From the NCBI RefSeq assembly GCF_900114785.1, contig NZ_FOUG01000022.1:24007-88006 (forward strand): a stretch of DNA of 64,000 bases, written 5' to 3'. Source of the stretch: Variovorax sp. OV329 (GTDB lineage: Bacteria; Pseudomonadota; Gammaproteobacteria; Burkholderiales; Burkholderiaceae_C). The translations under genes and the position numbers were made by a program. Position 1 is the stretch's first letter. Each line of letters opens with the position of its first letter. This document shows positions 50,159-59,367 of this stretch, piece after piece. The notes beneath the pieces are model-generated. The model ran no database searches, was not told where the DNA came from, and saw nothing but the letters and a program-made list of their open reading frames with translations.

Positions 50159-50722
50159 ATGAACAAGCGTTCCTTCCTGGCAACAGGGCTCTTGACCGTG
50201 CTCGCCACTGCGTGCACCACCACCGCCAACAACCAGGGCGACCCCGCAGCGCGGCGAGCCAGCATCGACAGCCAAGTGGACAGTGCGCTGACCCGGCTGT
50301 ATGCGCAGGTGGCCGGTTCTCGCGATCTCGTGGGCAAGGCTCGGGGCGTGCTGGTGTTTCCTGCCGTCGTGTCGGCCGGGCTCATCGTCGGCGGCTCGCG
50401 CGGCGAGGGCGCACTGCGAGTGGGCGGCAAAACCGATGGGTTCTACAGCACCACGGCGGCGTCGGTGGGCCTGCTGGCTGGCGCGGACTCCCGGGCGGTC
50501 TTCATTCTCTTCATGACCCAGGATTCACTCGACCGGTTCCGCGCAAGCAGGGGCTGGACCGCGGGTGTCGATGCCTCCGTCACGATGCTGAGGGTCGGTG
50601 CCACGGCCGGCGTGGACACGCAGACCGTGCAGCAACCCGTGGTGGGCTATGTGCTGAGCAATGCAGGCCTGATGGCCAACCTGAGCCTGGACGGCACCCG
50701 GATCAACAGGCTGGACCTCTGA
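50159..50722 (+). CDS. SYLF/YSC84-domain lipoprotein
   Basis: A 187-residue protein with a lipoprotein signal (LLTVLATAC) and a SYLF domain (ARGVLVFPAVVSAGLIVGGS; VMLRVGATAG-like repeats near the C-terminus). SYLF domains bind phosphoinositides in eukaryotes; the bacterial role is an outer-membrane or periplasmic lipid-binding one by analogy. AGGAG precedes ATG 50159. Confidence 0.88.
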   Translation: MNKRSFLATGLLTVLATACTTTANNQGDPAARRASIDSQVDSALTRLYAQVAGSRDLVGKARGVLVFPAVVSAGLIVGGSRGEGALRVGGKTDGFYSTTAASVGLLAGADSRAVFILFMTQDSLDRFRASRGWTAGVDASVTMLRVGATAGVDTQTVQQPVVGYVLSNAGLMANLSLDGTRINRLDL

Positions 50723-50764
50723 TCCTGTTCGACGCTGGCAAATTCCGCAGTGAAATGCGCCAGC

Positions 50765-51424
50765 ATGGACCTCGACGACACCCTGCGTGAGCTGATCGCC
50801 GGCAGGCTCGCACGCTTCGATCAGCGCAGCCTCGGCGCGCCAGATTCGCGCCGGGCTGCCGTGGCGCTGGCCCTCATCGAGGAAGGCACGGGTGCCATGC
50901 TGCCCGGCATCGACGCGCCGGCCGCCTGGAGCCGCAGTGCCGCGATGCTGTTGACGCGGCGATCGCAGCGGCTGCGCAACCACCCTGGCCAATGGGCGCT
51001 TCCGGGCGGAAGCATCGACGGCAGCGAGTCCCCGGAGGAGGCCGCGTTGCGCGAGCTGCATGAGGAAGTCGGCCTGCGCCTGGAGCAAAGCGCCGTCCTC
51101 GGCCGCCTGGACGATTTCGTCACCCGCTCGGGGTTTTCAATCACCCCCGTGGTCGTGTGGGCAGGGGAGGCGTACGAGCTCGAACCCAACGCGGGCGAGG
51201 TCGCCAGCATTCATCGAATTCCTCTGAGCGAGTTCATGCGCACGGACGCACCATGGCTCGATCCGATCGAGGACAGCGAACAGCCTGTTCTTCGCATGCC
51301 CGTGGGCCTGACCTGGATCGCTGCGCCGACGGCGGCGTTCATCTATCAGTTTCGCGAGGTCTGCATCGCCGGGCGAGCGACGCGCGTTGCACATTTCGAG
51401 CAACCGATGTTTGCGCGACAGTAG
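50765..51424 (+). CDS. Nudix hydrolase, CoA-pyrophosphatase-like
   Basis: A 219-residue Nudix enzyme. The Nudix box GGSIDGSESPEEAALRELHE continues into EVGL and fits GX5EX7REUXEEXGU. The upstream LTRRSQRLRNHPGQWALPGG is the CoA-pyrophosphatase signature. It would cleave CoA and its oxidised forms. ATG 50765 is used; a GTG five codons earlier is in frame. Confidence 0.92.
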   Translation: MDLDDTLRELIAGRLARFDQRSLGAPDSRRAAVALALIEEGTGAMLPGIDAPAAWSRSAAMLLTRRSQRLRNHPGQWALPGGSIDGSESPEEAALRELHEEVGLRLEQSAVLGRLDDFVTRSGFSITPVVVWAGEAYELEPNAGEVASIHRIPLSEFMRTDAPWLDPIEDSEQPVLRMPVGLTWIAAPTAAFIYQFREVCIAGRATRVAHFEQPMFARQ

Positions 51425-51465
51425 TCCCCGACGTGCGGGTGGTGTATGAATCGCTCGGAGGCGAG

Positions 51466-53505
51466 CTACTTCAATACACCGAAGAGATTGTTGAAGTCAT
51501 CCGTCCACGGCTGCAAGCCCGGTATTGGCATCAGTGCGGATGCCGCGTGTCGGATCGGGTCGCGTGCCAACACCTGCGCATCGCGCGCAACCAGCATCCA
51601 GTCCGTCTGACGGAAGTCGGTGCCCACCGCGTCGTCGTGGACGAGTACCGCATGCAGGCCCCTGGCGTGGGCAACCTTTTCGACGACAGGCGCCAGCGCA
51701 AGATAGTGGTTGGTGACGTGGAAGGCGACGACGCCGTCGGCTGCCATATGGCGCCAGTAGACGTCCATCGCCTCGGCGGTGATGAGGTGGATCGGAACCG
51801 AGTCTCCCGAGAACGCATCGACCGCCAGCACGTCGAAGGCCTGGGGCGCCTCTCGCTCGAGCGCCAGCCTGGCGTCTCCCAATACCTGTTCGATTCGCGC
51901 TGCGCTGTCCGCCAGGAAACTGAACTCGGTGCCTGCCAACTCGATGACCTGGGGGTTGATCTCGTAGAGTCGATAGACGTCGCCGGACCTGCCGTAGGCT
52001 GCCAGGGTCCCTGCGCCCAGCCCGATCACACCGACGCGCCGCGGCCGTTGAGGCGCAGCTTCGATGGCCCGCCCCACACCCGATTCAGGCCCATAGTAGG
52101 AAGTGGGCTCGCGCCGGCGAGCAGCGGACAGGTACTGCTGGCCGTGCTTGACCGAGCCATGGAACAACTTGCGCACGTCGTCTGCGGGAGTGTCGCCGAC
52201 GCTGTCGACCGTGAGCAGGGTGCCGTAGAAATTCCGCGTCATTCGCCGAACGTCCTTCACGCCGCCATGCACCTGGAGCGCCAGGAACCAGGAACAGAAA
52301 CCGGCGAGGCCCAAGGTCGACCAGGCGAGGATGCGCGACGATCGCAACACCGTGGCGCCGGCAAGCGCCGTCAACACCAGGCCGATGCCCAACTCATAGT
52401 AGGCCGGGAGCACGCGCGGCGCGATCAGGCCCACGGTCACCCCGCCGACGGCGCCACCGAGCGACAACATCAGATAGAAGCGCGTGAGGTAGCGACCGTC
52501 GGGCCGTCGACGCGCCATTTCCCCGTGCAGGAACATGCAGAACACGAACAATCCGGCGATGTACAGCGGCACCCCGGTCTCGATTTGCCATCCGATGCTG
52601 TGCTGCAGCCCGAAGGCGCACAGGGCAAGCAAGGCCGCAGCGACCGGCAGTACGACGGGGCGGTGGTACCACCGGTCGTTGTCAAAGGTGAGCACGAAGG
52701 TCAGGAGATAGACCGACAGCGGCAAGACCCAGAGAAAAGGGACCGGCGCCACGTTCTGCGTGATGTGGTTGGTGATCGCCAGCAGCAGCCAGGACGCCAG
52801 CGCCGGGAATGCCAGCCACAGCAGGTAGTCGACGGCACGGGGAGGCGCACCGGGCGCGTCTCCAGCGCCTGTCGACTGGATTTGCCGGGGCTCGGCCTGC
52901 TGGGCCGCGTGACGTGCCAGATAGATCATCGTCGCAGCGCACAGCAGGACAAAAACCCCGTAGCCGATGGACCAGGCCCATGCTTGCGTCCTCAGGGCCC
53001 AGTAGGGCTCGATCAGCACCGGATACGCAAGAAGGGACGCCAACGATGCCAGGTTCGACAACGCGAAGTACCGGTACACCTGGGCGCCCCAAGCTGTGCG
53101 CGCCAGCCACGACTGGAGCAAGGGACTGGTGGTCGACAGCAGGAAGTACGGCAACCCGATCGTGGTCACCAGCAGGCCGAGGATCCATAGCGTCGGTTCC
53201 TCGGTCCCCGCAGGCTTCCAGCGCGCGCTGGTGATGATCGGCAGGAAGCCCAGGCTTGCCAGCAGCAGCGCCATCTGCAGCAGCGCCTGGGTGCGCGTTC
53301 GCAATCGGCGTGTGATCCAGTCCGCGTAGGCGTAGCCGACGAGCAACGTCACCTGGAAGAAGACCAGGCAGACGGTCCACACCGCGGCCGAGCCCCCGAA
53401 CCATGGAAGGATCTGCTTGGCGATCAGCGGCTGAACGAGAAACAGCAGGAAGGCGCTCGCGAAGATCGTGCCCGCGAAAATTGCCTTGATGAGACGAGTG
53501 TTCAT
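51466..53505 (-). CDS. Membrane-anchored spermidine-synthase-like protein
   Basis: A 679-residue fusion. Residues 1-400 form about eleven helices (FASAFLLFLVQPLIAKQILP at the start), and the C-terminal 230 residues are a Rossmann methyltransferase-like domain of the spermidine-synthase family (VGVIGLGAGTLAAYG; LYEINPQVIELA; DVLAVDAFSGDSVP). Aminopropyl transfer is not assured, since many such fusions lack the polyamine-binding residues. Found alone, convergent with the Nudix gene. Confidence 0.87.
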   Translation of the reverse strand: MNTRLIKAIFAGTIFASAFLLFLVQPLIAKQILPWFGGSAAVWTVCLVFFQVTLLVGYAYADWITRRLRTRTQALLQMALLLASLGFLPIITSARWKPAGTEEPTLWILGLLVTTIGLPYFLLSTTSPLLQSWLARTAWGAQVYRYFALSNLASLASLLAYPVLIEPYWALRTQAWAWSIGYGVFVLLCAATMIYLARHAAQQAEPRQIQSTGAGDAPGAPPRAVDYLLWLAFPALASWLLLAITNHITQNVAPVPFLWVLPLSVYLLTFVLTFDNDRWYHRPVVLPVAAALLALCAFGLQHSIGWQIETGVPLYIAGLFVFCMFLHGEMARRRPDGRYLTRFYLMLSLGGAVGGVTVGLIAPRVLPAYYELGIGLVLTALAGATVLRSSRILAWSTLGLAGFCSWFLALQVHGGVKDVRRMTRNFYGTLLTVDSVGDTPADDVRKLFHGSVKHGQQYLSAARRREPTSYYGPESGVGRAIEAAPQRPRRVGVIGLGAGTLAAYGRSGDVYRLYEINPQVIELAGTEFSFLADSAARIEQVLGDARLALEREAPQAFDVLAVDAFSGDSVPIHLITAEAMDVYWRHMAADGVVAFHVTNHYLALAPVVEKVAHARGLHAVLVHDDAVGTDFRQTDWMLVARDAQVLARDPIRHAASALMPIPGLQPWTDDFNNLFGVLK

Positions 53506-53547
53506 CCATCCTCGCGCGTTTGGCCGGCGACCTTCTCAGGCAAATCC

Positions 53548-53575
53548 CCAAGAGAGCGCCTGGCCACCCTCTTGG
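53548..53575. promoter_or_regulatory. Inverted repeat CCAAGAG-N14-CTCTTGG
   Basis: Perfect 7-bp arms in the 189-bp gap between the spermidine-synthase-like gene and the end of the molybdopterin gene, about 40 bases upstream of the former's start. Could be an operator or a weak terminator; no T-tract follows. The rest of the gap shows nothing clear. Confidence 0.3.
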
Positions 53576-53694
53576 CGACAAGCTTCCACGATGGGCGCTT
53601 GAAGCCGCATGGTCAATTGTCGCCTACCAGGCCGGCGCAATGGACCAGCACCGCCGCAAAAGCGCGCGTCCGGATCGCGTCGAGGCGGGATCCC

Positions 53695-55947
53695 TCAAGC
53701 CAACTTGAAAGGCAACTCCCGCACCGGCTTCCCCGTGATCGCCGCCACCGCATTCGCAAACGCCGGCGCCAGCGGCGGCAGCCCCGGTTCGCCCATGCCG
53801 GTGGGTGCGTCGGCGCTTGGCACGATGTGCACGGCGACCTGCGGCATGTCGGTGATGCGCGGCACGACGAAATCGCCGAAGTTGCTCTGCTGCACCACGC
53901 CGTCCTTCAGCGTGATCGCTGCACCGGGCAGGCACATCGACAGGCCCATCACCGCGCCACCCTGCACTTGCGCTTCCACGCTCTTCGGGTTGACCACGAG
54001 GTTGCAGTGCACGCCCGCCGTCACGTTGTGCAGGACGGGCGTGCCGTCCTTCACCGAGGCTTCGACGACATACGCCACCACCGAGTTGAAGGATTCGTGC
54101 ACCGCCACGCCCCAGGCCCGGCCCGCGTCGAGCTTCTTCTTGCCGTAGCCGGATTGGTCCACCGCGAGTTGCAGTGCCGCCTTGTGGCGCGGGTGCTGGT
54201 CGCCGATGAGCTTCATGCGATAGGCGACCGGGTCCTGCTTCGTGGTGCGGGCAATCTCGTCGAGCAGCGATTCCATGACGAAGGCGGTGTGGGTCGAGCC
54301 CACGCTGCGCCACCAGAGAACCGGCACGTTGAGCCTGGGGTGATGCACCGTGAGCCGCATCGGCAGGTCGTAGGGCTCCTTCATGCCTTCGACCGCAGTG
54401 GCATCGATGCCGTCCTTGACCATCATGGGCTCGAACATGCTGCCCATCAGCAGCGACTGGCCCACGATGACGTGGTCCCAGCCGGTGACCTTGCCCTGCG
54501 CGTCGAAGCCGATCTTCGCGGTGTGAAGATGCATCGGCCGGTAGTAGCCGCCCTTGATGTCGTCCTCGCGGCTCCACAGCGTGCGGATCGGCGCTGCGAT
54601 GCCCGCGGCCTGCGCCGCCTTGACGACGCCACAGGCCTCGGCCACGAAGTCGCTGGTGAGCAAGCCGCGGCGACCGAAGCCGCCGCCGGCCATCTGCACG
54701 TGGACCTTGACGTTTTCCGGCGGCACGCCCAGCACCTTGGCAGCGGCCATGCCGTCGATGCCCGGCATCTGCGTGCCCGTCCACACTTCCGCCTTGCCGC
54801 CAGCCAGGCTGACGGTGCAGTTGAGCGGCTCCATCGGCGCGTGGGCGAGGTAGGGGAAGACGAACTCGGCCTCGATCCTGTGCGGGGCTGCGGCGAGCTT
54901 CGAGACGTCGGCGTCGTACTTGCGCTTGCCCGGCTTCGTCGCGAGCTCGCGGTATTGCGCGAGCTGCTTCTCGCTGTCCACCTTCTCGACGCCGCTGGTG
55001 TCCCATTCGAGCTTGAGCGCATCACGGCCCTGCTTGGCCGCCCAGTAGCCGTCGGCAACCACGGCCACGCCTTCGGCGCCGCGGTCCAGCGGCACGCGCA
55101 GCACGGCCTTGACACCCTTGATCGCCTTGGCGGCGCCGTCGTCTACCGACTTGAGTTTGGCGCCGAACACCGGCGGATGGGACACGACGGCGGTCAGCAT
55201 GCCTGGCAGGCGCATGTCGATGCCGTAGTCCTGGTGGCCGCTGGACTTGGCCTGTGCGTCGAGCCGGCCGGTGGGCTTGCCGATCAGGCGGAAGTCCTTC
55301 GGGTCCTTCAGCTTGACGGTGTCGGGCACCGGCAGCTTCATCGCCGCTTCGGCCAGTTCGCCGTAGCCCAATTGCTTGCCGCCGGGGCCGATGACGACGC
55401 CATTGCGCGTCTGCAACGTGGCTGCATCCACCTTCCACTGCGCCGCCGCCGCGCTCACCAGCATGGCGCGGGTGCGGGCGCCGAGTTCGCGGTATTGCGT
55501 GTACGAGTTCTTGATGGAACCCGAGCCCCCGGTGATGTGCATGCCGAAGGCAGGGTCGACATAGGCCGGGTCGTTGGTGCCGTGAACGCTTCTGACCTTG
55601 GACCAGTCGGCGTCGAGCTCTTCCGCCAGGATCATCGGCAGTCCGGTCTGCACGCCCTGCCCGAAGTCGAGCCGGTTGATGGTGACGGTGGTCGTGCCGT
55701 CACGCTCGATGCGCACGAATGCCGCGGGTTGCTGCAGCGGCTTGAGGCCGGCCGGCCTGGCGGCGGCTGCGCTCGTGTCCTGGGCAAGTGCGCTCATCGG
55801 GAAAACGCCGAGCGCGAAGCCGCTCACCGCCGTGAGCTTCAGGAAGCTGCGGCGCGCCAGGCCGCTGGATTCGGTGCTGTCGTCTTGGCGTGTCAGCAGC
55901 GCGCGCAGGTTGGCGGGCAACTCGAAGGTGGCTTGGTCGAAGTTCAT
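53695..55947 (-). CDS. Molybdopterin-binding subunit of an IorB/xanthine-dehydrogenase-family oxidoreductase
   Basis: A 750-residue large subunit carrying the molybdenum cofactor. It begins with a Tat signal (LARRSFLKLTAVSGFALG, residues 30-47), and has the MoCo blocks MAGGGFGRRG and WWRSVGSTHTAF. This single-chain form with a Tat signal and a separate 2Fe-2S partner, but no FAD subunit, matches isoquinoline 1-oxidoreductase and aldehyde oxidase relatives that pass electrons to a cytochrome. The partner is encoded next to it. Substrate is unknown; an aromatic heterocycle or aldehyde is likely. Confidence 0.9.
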   Translation of the reverse strand: MNFDQATFELPANLRALLTRQDDSTESSGLARRSFLKLTAVSGFALGVFPMSALAQDTSAAAARPAGLKPLQQPAAFVRIERDGTTTVTINRLDFGQGVQTGLPMILAEELDADWSKVRSVHGTNDPAYVDPAFGMHITGGSGSIKNSYTQYRELGARTRAMLVSAAAAQWKVDAATLQTRNGVVIGPGGKQLGYGELAEAAMKLPVPDTVKLKDPKDFRLIGKPTGRLDAQAKSSGHQDYGIDMRLPGMLTAVVSHPPVFGAKLKSVDDGAAKAIKGVKAVLRVPLDRGAEGVAVVADGYWAAKQGRDALKLEWDTSGVEKVDSEKQLAQYRELATKPGKRKYDADVSKLAAAPHRIEAEFVFPYLAHAPMEPLNCTVSLAGGKAEVWTGTQMPGIDGMAAAKVLGVPPENVKVHVQMAGGGFGRRGLLTSDFVAEACGVVKAAQAAGIAAPIRTLWSREDDIKGGYYRPMHLHTAKIGFDAQGKVTGWDHVIVGQSLLMGSMFEPMMVKDGIDATAVEGMKEPYDLPMRLTVHHPRLNVPVLWWRSVGSTHTAFVMESLLDEIARTTKQDPVAYRMKLIGDQHPRHKAALQLAVDQSGYGKKKLDAGRAWGVAVHESFNSVVAYVVEASVKDGTPVLHNVTAGVHCNLVVNPKSVEAQVQGGAVMGLSMCLPGAAITLKDGVVQQSNFGDFVVPRITDMPQVAVHIVPSADAPTGMGEPGLPPLAPAFANAVAAITGKPVRELPFKLA

Positions 55948-55963
55948 GGGGTGCTCTCTTTCG

Positions 55964-56437
55964 TCAAGCCAGCGTCCTGGCGGCGTCGGCGACCGCGGCA
56001 CGGATGCGCGCGTAGGTGCCGCAGCGGCAGATGTTTCCGGCCATGGCCGAATCGATCTCGGACTCGCTGGGCAGCTTTCCGGGCGCGACGGTCTTCAGGA
56101 AGGCGGTGGCCGACATGATCTGGCCGCTCTGGCAGTAGCCGCACTGCGCCACGTCATGCTTGACCCAGGCGTCGTGCACGGCCTTGCCGACCTTGTCGCC
56201 GCCATCGGTGACCGCCTCGATGGTCGTGATCTTCTGGCCCGACGCTGCGGAGATCGGCGTGATGCACGAGCGGATCGCCTGGCCGTTCAGGTGCACGGTG
56301 CAGGCGCCGCACAGTGCCGCGCCGCAGCCGAACTTGGTGCCGGTCATGCCCAGCGTGTCGCGCAGGGCCCAGAGGATGGGGGTGGAGGGGTCGGCGTCGA
56401 CCTGCCGGTCCTTGCCGTTGATGTTCAAGGTGGTCAT
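55964..56437 (-). CDS. 2Fe-2S subunit of the molybdopterin oxidoreductase
   Basis: A 157-residue two-cluster protein: plant-type ferredoxin domain with C38, C43, C46 and C58, and a helical domain with C99, C102, C137 and C139. It has no signal of its own and would be carried across the membrane with the Tat-tagged large subunit. ATG 56437 is used, as the family begins MTTLNINGK. The repeat-like site at 56461 lies upstream. Confidence 0.93.
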   Translation of the reverse strand: MTTLNINGKDRQVDADPSTPILWALRDTLGMTGTKFGCGAALCGACTVHLNGQAIRSCITPISAASGQKITTIEAVTDGGDKVGKAVHDAWVKHDVAQCGYCQSGQIMSATAFLKTVAPGKLPSESEIDSAMAGNICRCGTYARIRAAVADAARTLA

Positions 56438-56460
56438 GGTGTGGGGCTCTCTTCTTGGGT

Positions 56461-56481
56461 GAATATCGGTTCGGCTAAACA
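56461..56481. promoter_or_regulatory. Second TetR-type site before the 2Fe-2S gene
   Basis: On the minus strand TTTAGCCGAACCGATATTC resembles the regulator's own site at 57112 (TTTAGCGAACAATTATTC), one base longer. It lies 24-44 bases before the 2Fe-2S start codon, suiting repression of the operon. Confidence 0.45.
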
Positions 56482-56512
56482 ATAGACCTGTGCAAGGGCC
56501 AGGTCAAGCGAA

Positions 56513-57085
56513 TCAGGCCTTGATGCCGTCCCAGCACAGCCCGAAGGCCATCGCCAGGTTCGCATCCGTGCGCGCCAGCGCGCCGGAGCGAAGCAGGTTG
56601 GCGGTCTCGCGCACGGAGCCGCCGAAGCTGTTGGTCAGCAGCACCGTGGGCACGTCCTTGAGGATCTGCTGCGCCTTGGCCGACTCGATCAGGTCGATCC
56701 AGTCCTTGATCAGCCGGGCGGAGAGATTCCGGCTCTCTTCGCTGAACCAGGGCGAGTTGTAGTACTGCTCCAGGAACACGACCTGCGCGTAGTGCGTGAG
56801 GCGGTGTTCGAGCCAGTTCATCCACATGTGCCGGAAGCGGCTGCGGAACGGCGCCTTCGGGTCATCGCCGTGCATGAGGCTCGCAGCGGTGGTCGTCTTG
56901 GCCTGCTCGTAGAGCGCGACCATCAACTCTTCCTTCGACTTGAAGTAGACGTACAGCGTGCCCGTGGCCAGGCCCGCCTCGCGAGCGATGGCCGCCATGG
57001 TCAGGCCGCTCAGGCCGGTCTGCTCGACCAGCACGAACGTGGCTTCGGCGATGGCGCGGAGCTTTTCGTCGTCCTTGGGTTTCAC
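56513..57085 (-). CDS. TetR-family transcriptional regulator
   Basis: A 190-residue regulator with the HTH at about 8-55 (AAIAREAGLATGTLYVYFKS) and an all-helical ligand domain. The start is GTG 57085; no in-frame ATG is near. It is upstream of the 2Fe-2S and molybdopterin genes on the same strand, and an inverted repeat sits 30 bases before its start, so it likely represses itself and the oxidoreductase. Confidence 0.9.
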   Translation of the reverse strand: MKPKDDEKLRAIAEATFVLVEQTGLSGLTMAAIAREAGLATGTLYVYFKSKEELMVALYEQAKTTTAASLMHGDDPKAPFRSRFRHMWMNWLEHRLTHYAQVVFLEQYYNSPWFSEESRNLSARLIKDWIDLIESAKAQQILKDVPTVLLTNSFGGSVRETANLLRSGALARTDANLAMAFGLCWDGIKA

Positions 57086-57114
57086 GGCGCCATCTTAGCG
57101 CGTGCCGACTCTTT

Positions 57115-57132
57115 AGCGAACAATTATTCGCT
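57115..57132. promoter_or_regulatory. TetR operator candidate AGCGAA-CAATTA-TTCGCT
   Basis: Perfect 6-bp arms around an AT-rich spacer, directly upstream of the TetR gene. The spacing and size fit TetR dimers. A related sequence occurs at 56461. Confidence 0.65.
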
Positions 57133-57701
57133 CACGCCCAGGAAGCCCCGCTGCCGCCCCCGCTGTTCAAGGCTTGCCCCCAGGGGCGCTGGTGGCAGCT
57201 GGACAGGATCGTGTAGCGCCGGCCGGCCGCCCTCGCGTGGCTCATCCCGATTTCGCACTGGGTCTGCGTCCTCATGGAAAGGTCCGCGCGCAAGCCGGTC
57301 GACTTGTCGATGATGGAGACCTCGTACGGCAAATCGGGGCCCGCATCGTCGGCCACGCATTCGAAGTCCACCTCGCCTTGCGACACGTACCGGGCCAATC
57401 GACGGTTTCTTTGGAGTGTGCGTTTGCGCTCGATTTCGCATTGCTTGGCCGAGGCGAGCGCTGTCTGCGTGATGGAAAAACCGTCTACCGAGAGCAGAAG
57501 AAAGCGGTCCTGGCCGCCGGGCTCGGTTTCGGGTTTGGACTGCGGTGCCGAGTTGTGGGCGGCGTTCGGAGGGCGCTTGCTGGAACCGGGGCCAAGGGTC
57601 GCTGCCATCGCGCTCGCGCAGCACACGCAGGCCGCCAGGCAGACCAGCGACTTCGTCGTCCAACGGGCCAGGCGTTCAGTGTTCATCAGAGTGGAATTCA
57701 T
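57132..57701 (-). CDS. Hypothetical secreted protein
   Basis: A 189-residue protein with an N-terminal export signal (SLVCLAACVCCASAMA) and a Pro/Ser-rich stretch, then a domain with three Cys (KQCEIERK, DFECVADD, TQCEIGMS and SSCHQRP regions). The family is not recognised. ATG 57701 follows GGGGG. It lies between the TetR gene and the MFS gene on the same strand; its stop overlaps the TetR operator region. Confidence 0.6.
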   Translation of the reverse strand: MNSTLMNTERLARWTTKSLVCLAACVCCASAMAATLGPGSSKRPPNAAHNSAPQSKPETEPGGQDRFLLLSVDGFSITQTALASAKQCEIERKRTLQRNRRLARYVSQGEVDFECVADDAGPDLPYEVSIIDKSTGLRADLSMRTQTQCEIGMSHARAAGRRYTILSSCHQRPWGQALNSGGGSGASWA

Positions 57702-57818
57702 GGGCCGACCCCCTTTCCAGGCTGAAGTGGACCACATCCGGACAACCTTGCCCTGGAGTTCCTCAGCCGCACGTCGAGGATAGCTTGTCCACGGCGCAGT
57801 CCAGCGGCCATCCACCGG

Positions 57819-59231
57819 TCAACGTCGGCTTCGAAGCAGGCTCACCCCACTCCCGGCAAACGCGGCCAGCGCCGCCAGCCCCAGGCCCCAGTGCACTGCG
57901 CTGTGCGGCGACAACAGTCCAAAGCCCAGGCTCATCAGCAGGCTGCCGAGTGTCAGTCCCGCAAGGCGCGCGGTCCCCTGGGCGCCCCCTGCGGCGCCGC
58001 TGCGTTCCTTGGGTGCGGACAGCAGCATGTTCTGGTTGTTGGGCGTCTGGAAGAAGCCGAAGCCAAGGCCGGCCAGGCCCGTGAACATTGCAATGGGCAG
58101 CGCAGGGTTGCCATGAAGGGGCCACAGGGCACACAGCGCCAAGCCCGTGGCGAGGCATGCACTTCCCGCGGCGCAAAGCCAGGCAGTCGGCACGCGCTGG
58201 GCCAGGCGCGCCGACAGCGGCGCCGCCAGCATGACGGCCAAAGGCCACGGCGTCATCAGAAGGCCGGTCATTGCCGTGCTCTGGCCCAACTCGTGCTGAA
58301 GGTAGAACGGCAGCGCCACATAGCTCGCCATCTGCCCGGTGAAGCAGCAGACCGAGGCGATGATCGAGATTCGAAACGAGTGCAGGCGCAGCAGGTCCAG
58401 CGGGATCAGTGGCGCCGCCTTGGGCAGCTCGCGCCGGACCAGCAGGAGCAGGCACATGGCCGACAACCCCAGCAACGCGCCGCCATGCCATGAGTTCGAC
58501 GGCAGCCGGTCGCTCCCGAGCACCAGGGAGGCAAACATCATCGCGTTGAGGGCGACGCTCCAGAGATCGATGCGATCCCTGGATGGCGCCGGGTTTGGCA
58601 ACTTTGCACACGCGGCCAGCACGAGAGCGCCGATCGGAAGGTTGACCGCAAAAAGCCAGGGCCAGTTGGCCGTGGAAAGGATGAACGCGCCGACCACGGG
58701 CCCCGCCGCTGTCGCGCCGGCAACGGCCAGCGCATTCCAGCCGATGGCACGCGCCAGCAACTGGCGCGGATAGGTGAAACGCAACAACGCGAGGCCGAGC
58801 GGCATGACCGCTGCAGCGCCCAGCCCCTGAAGGCACCTGGCGGCCACCAGCCATGGCAGCGACGGCGACAACGCACACAGCACCGACGCCAGCGTGAACA
58901 GCGCGACGCCCGCAGTGAACACTCGGCGATAACCCAGCCTCGACCCGATGGCTGAAGCAGGCAGCAGGAACATGACCACGGCAAGCTGGTAGGCCGTGAT
59001 GATCCAGACCGTGTCGGCAGGTGCCGCGCGCAGTTGCCGGGCCACGCTGGGCAGCGCGACGTTGGCAATGGCGCCATCGAGCACCACCAGGACGCCGGCG
59101 CCGAGGATCGCGGCAATGGCTGCGAAGCGCCTCGGCAGCGGCAGGCCATCGGCGTCATTCGCTGCTTTGGCTTCGGTGGTGCGGACATGGACGGAGGAGA
59201 CTCTGGAGCGAAGCGCGCGTGTAGGCAGCAT
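57819..59231 (-). CDS. MFS exporter, DHA2 (14-helix) type
   Basis: A 470-residue drug/proton antiporter-type transporter. VLDGAIANVALPSVARQL is the family's helix-1 motif, and RLGYRRVF matches motif A between helices 2 and 3. About 13-14 helices can be counted. A 30-residue hydrophilic head precedes the first helix. Divergent from a LysR gene (136-bp gap), which may control it. Confidence 0.9.
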   Translation of the reverse strand: MLPTRALRSRVSSVHVRTTEAKAANDADGLPLPRRFAAIAAILGAGVLVVLDGAIANVALPSVARQLRAAPADTVWIITAYQLAVVMFLLPASAIGSRLGYRRVFTAGVALFTLASVLCALSPSLPWLVAARCLQGLGAAAVMPLGLALLRFTYPRQLLARAIGWNALAVAGATAAGPVVGAFILSTANWPWLFAVNLPIGALVLAACAKLPNPAPSRDRIDLWSVALNAMMFASLVLGSDRLPSNSWHGGALLGLSAMCLLLLVRRELPKAAPLIPLDLLRLHSFRISIIASVCCFTGQMASYVALPFYLQHELGQSTAMTGLLMTPWPLAVMLAAPLSARLAQRVPTAWLCAAGSACLATGLALCALWPLHGNPALPIAMFTGLAGLGFGFFQTPNNQNMLLSAPKERSGAAGGAQGTARLAGLTLGSLLMSLGFGLLSPHSAVHWGLGLAALAAFAGSGVSLLRSRR

Positions 59232-59367
59232 GGGATTGACCGGTGGAGACGCTCAATTGCGCCAACTCAGAATAGGTCGCCGCACGCCCTTGGCCCAGAG
59301 CGCCGCACGCACTTTGCTCCTGCATGCCGCGCCTACCGAAACCCGTGCGGCTGTGCTAGTTTTGGGC

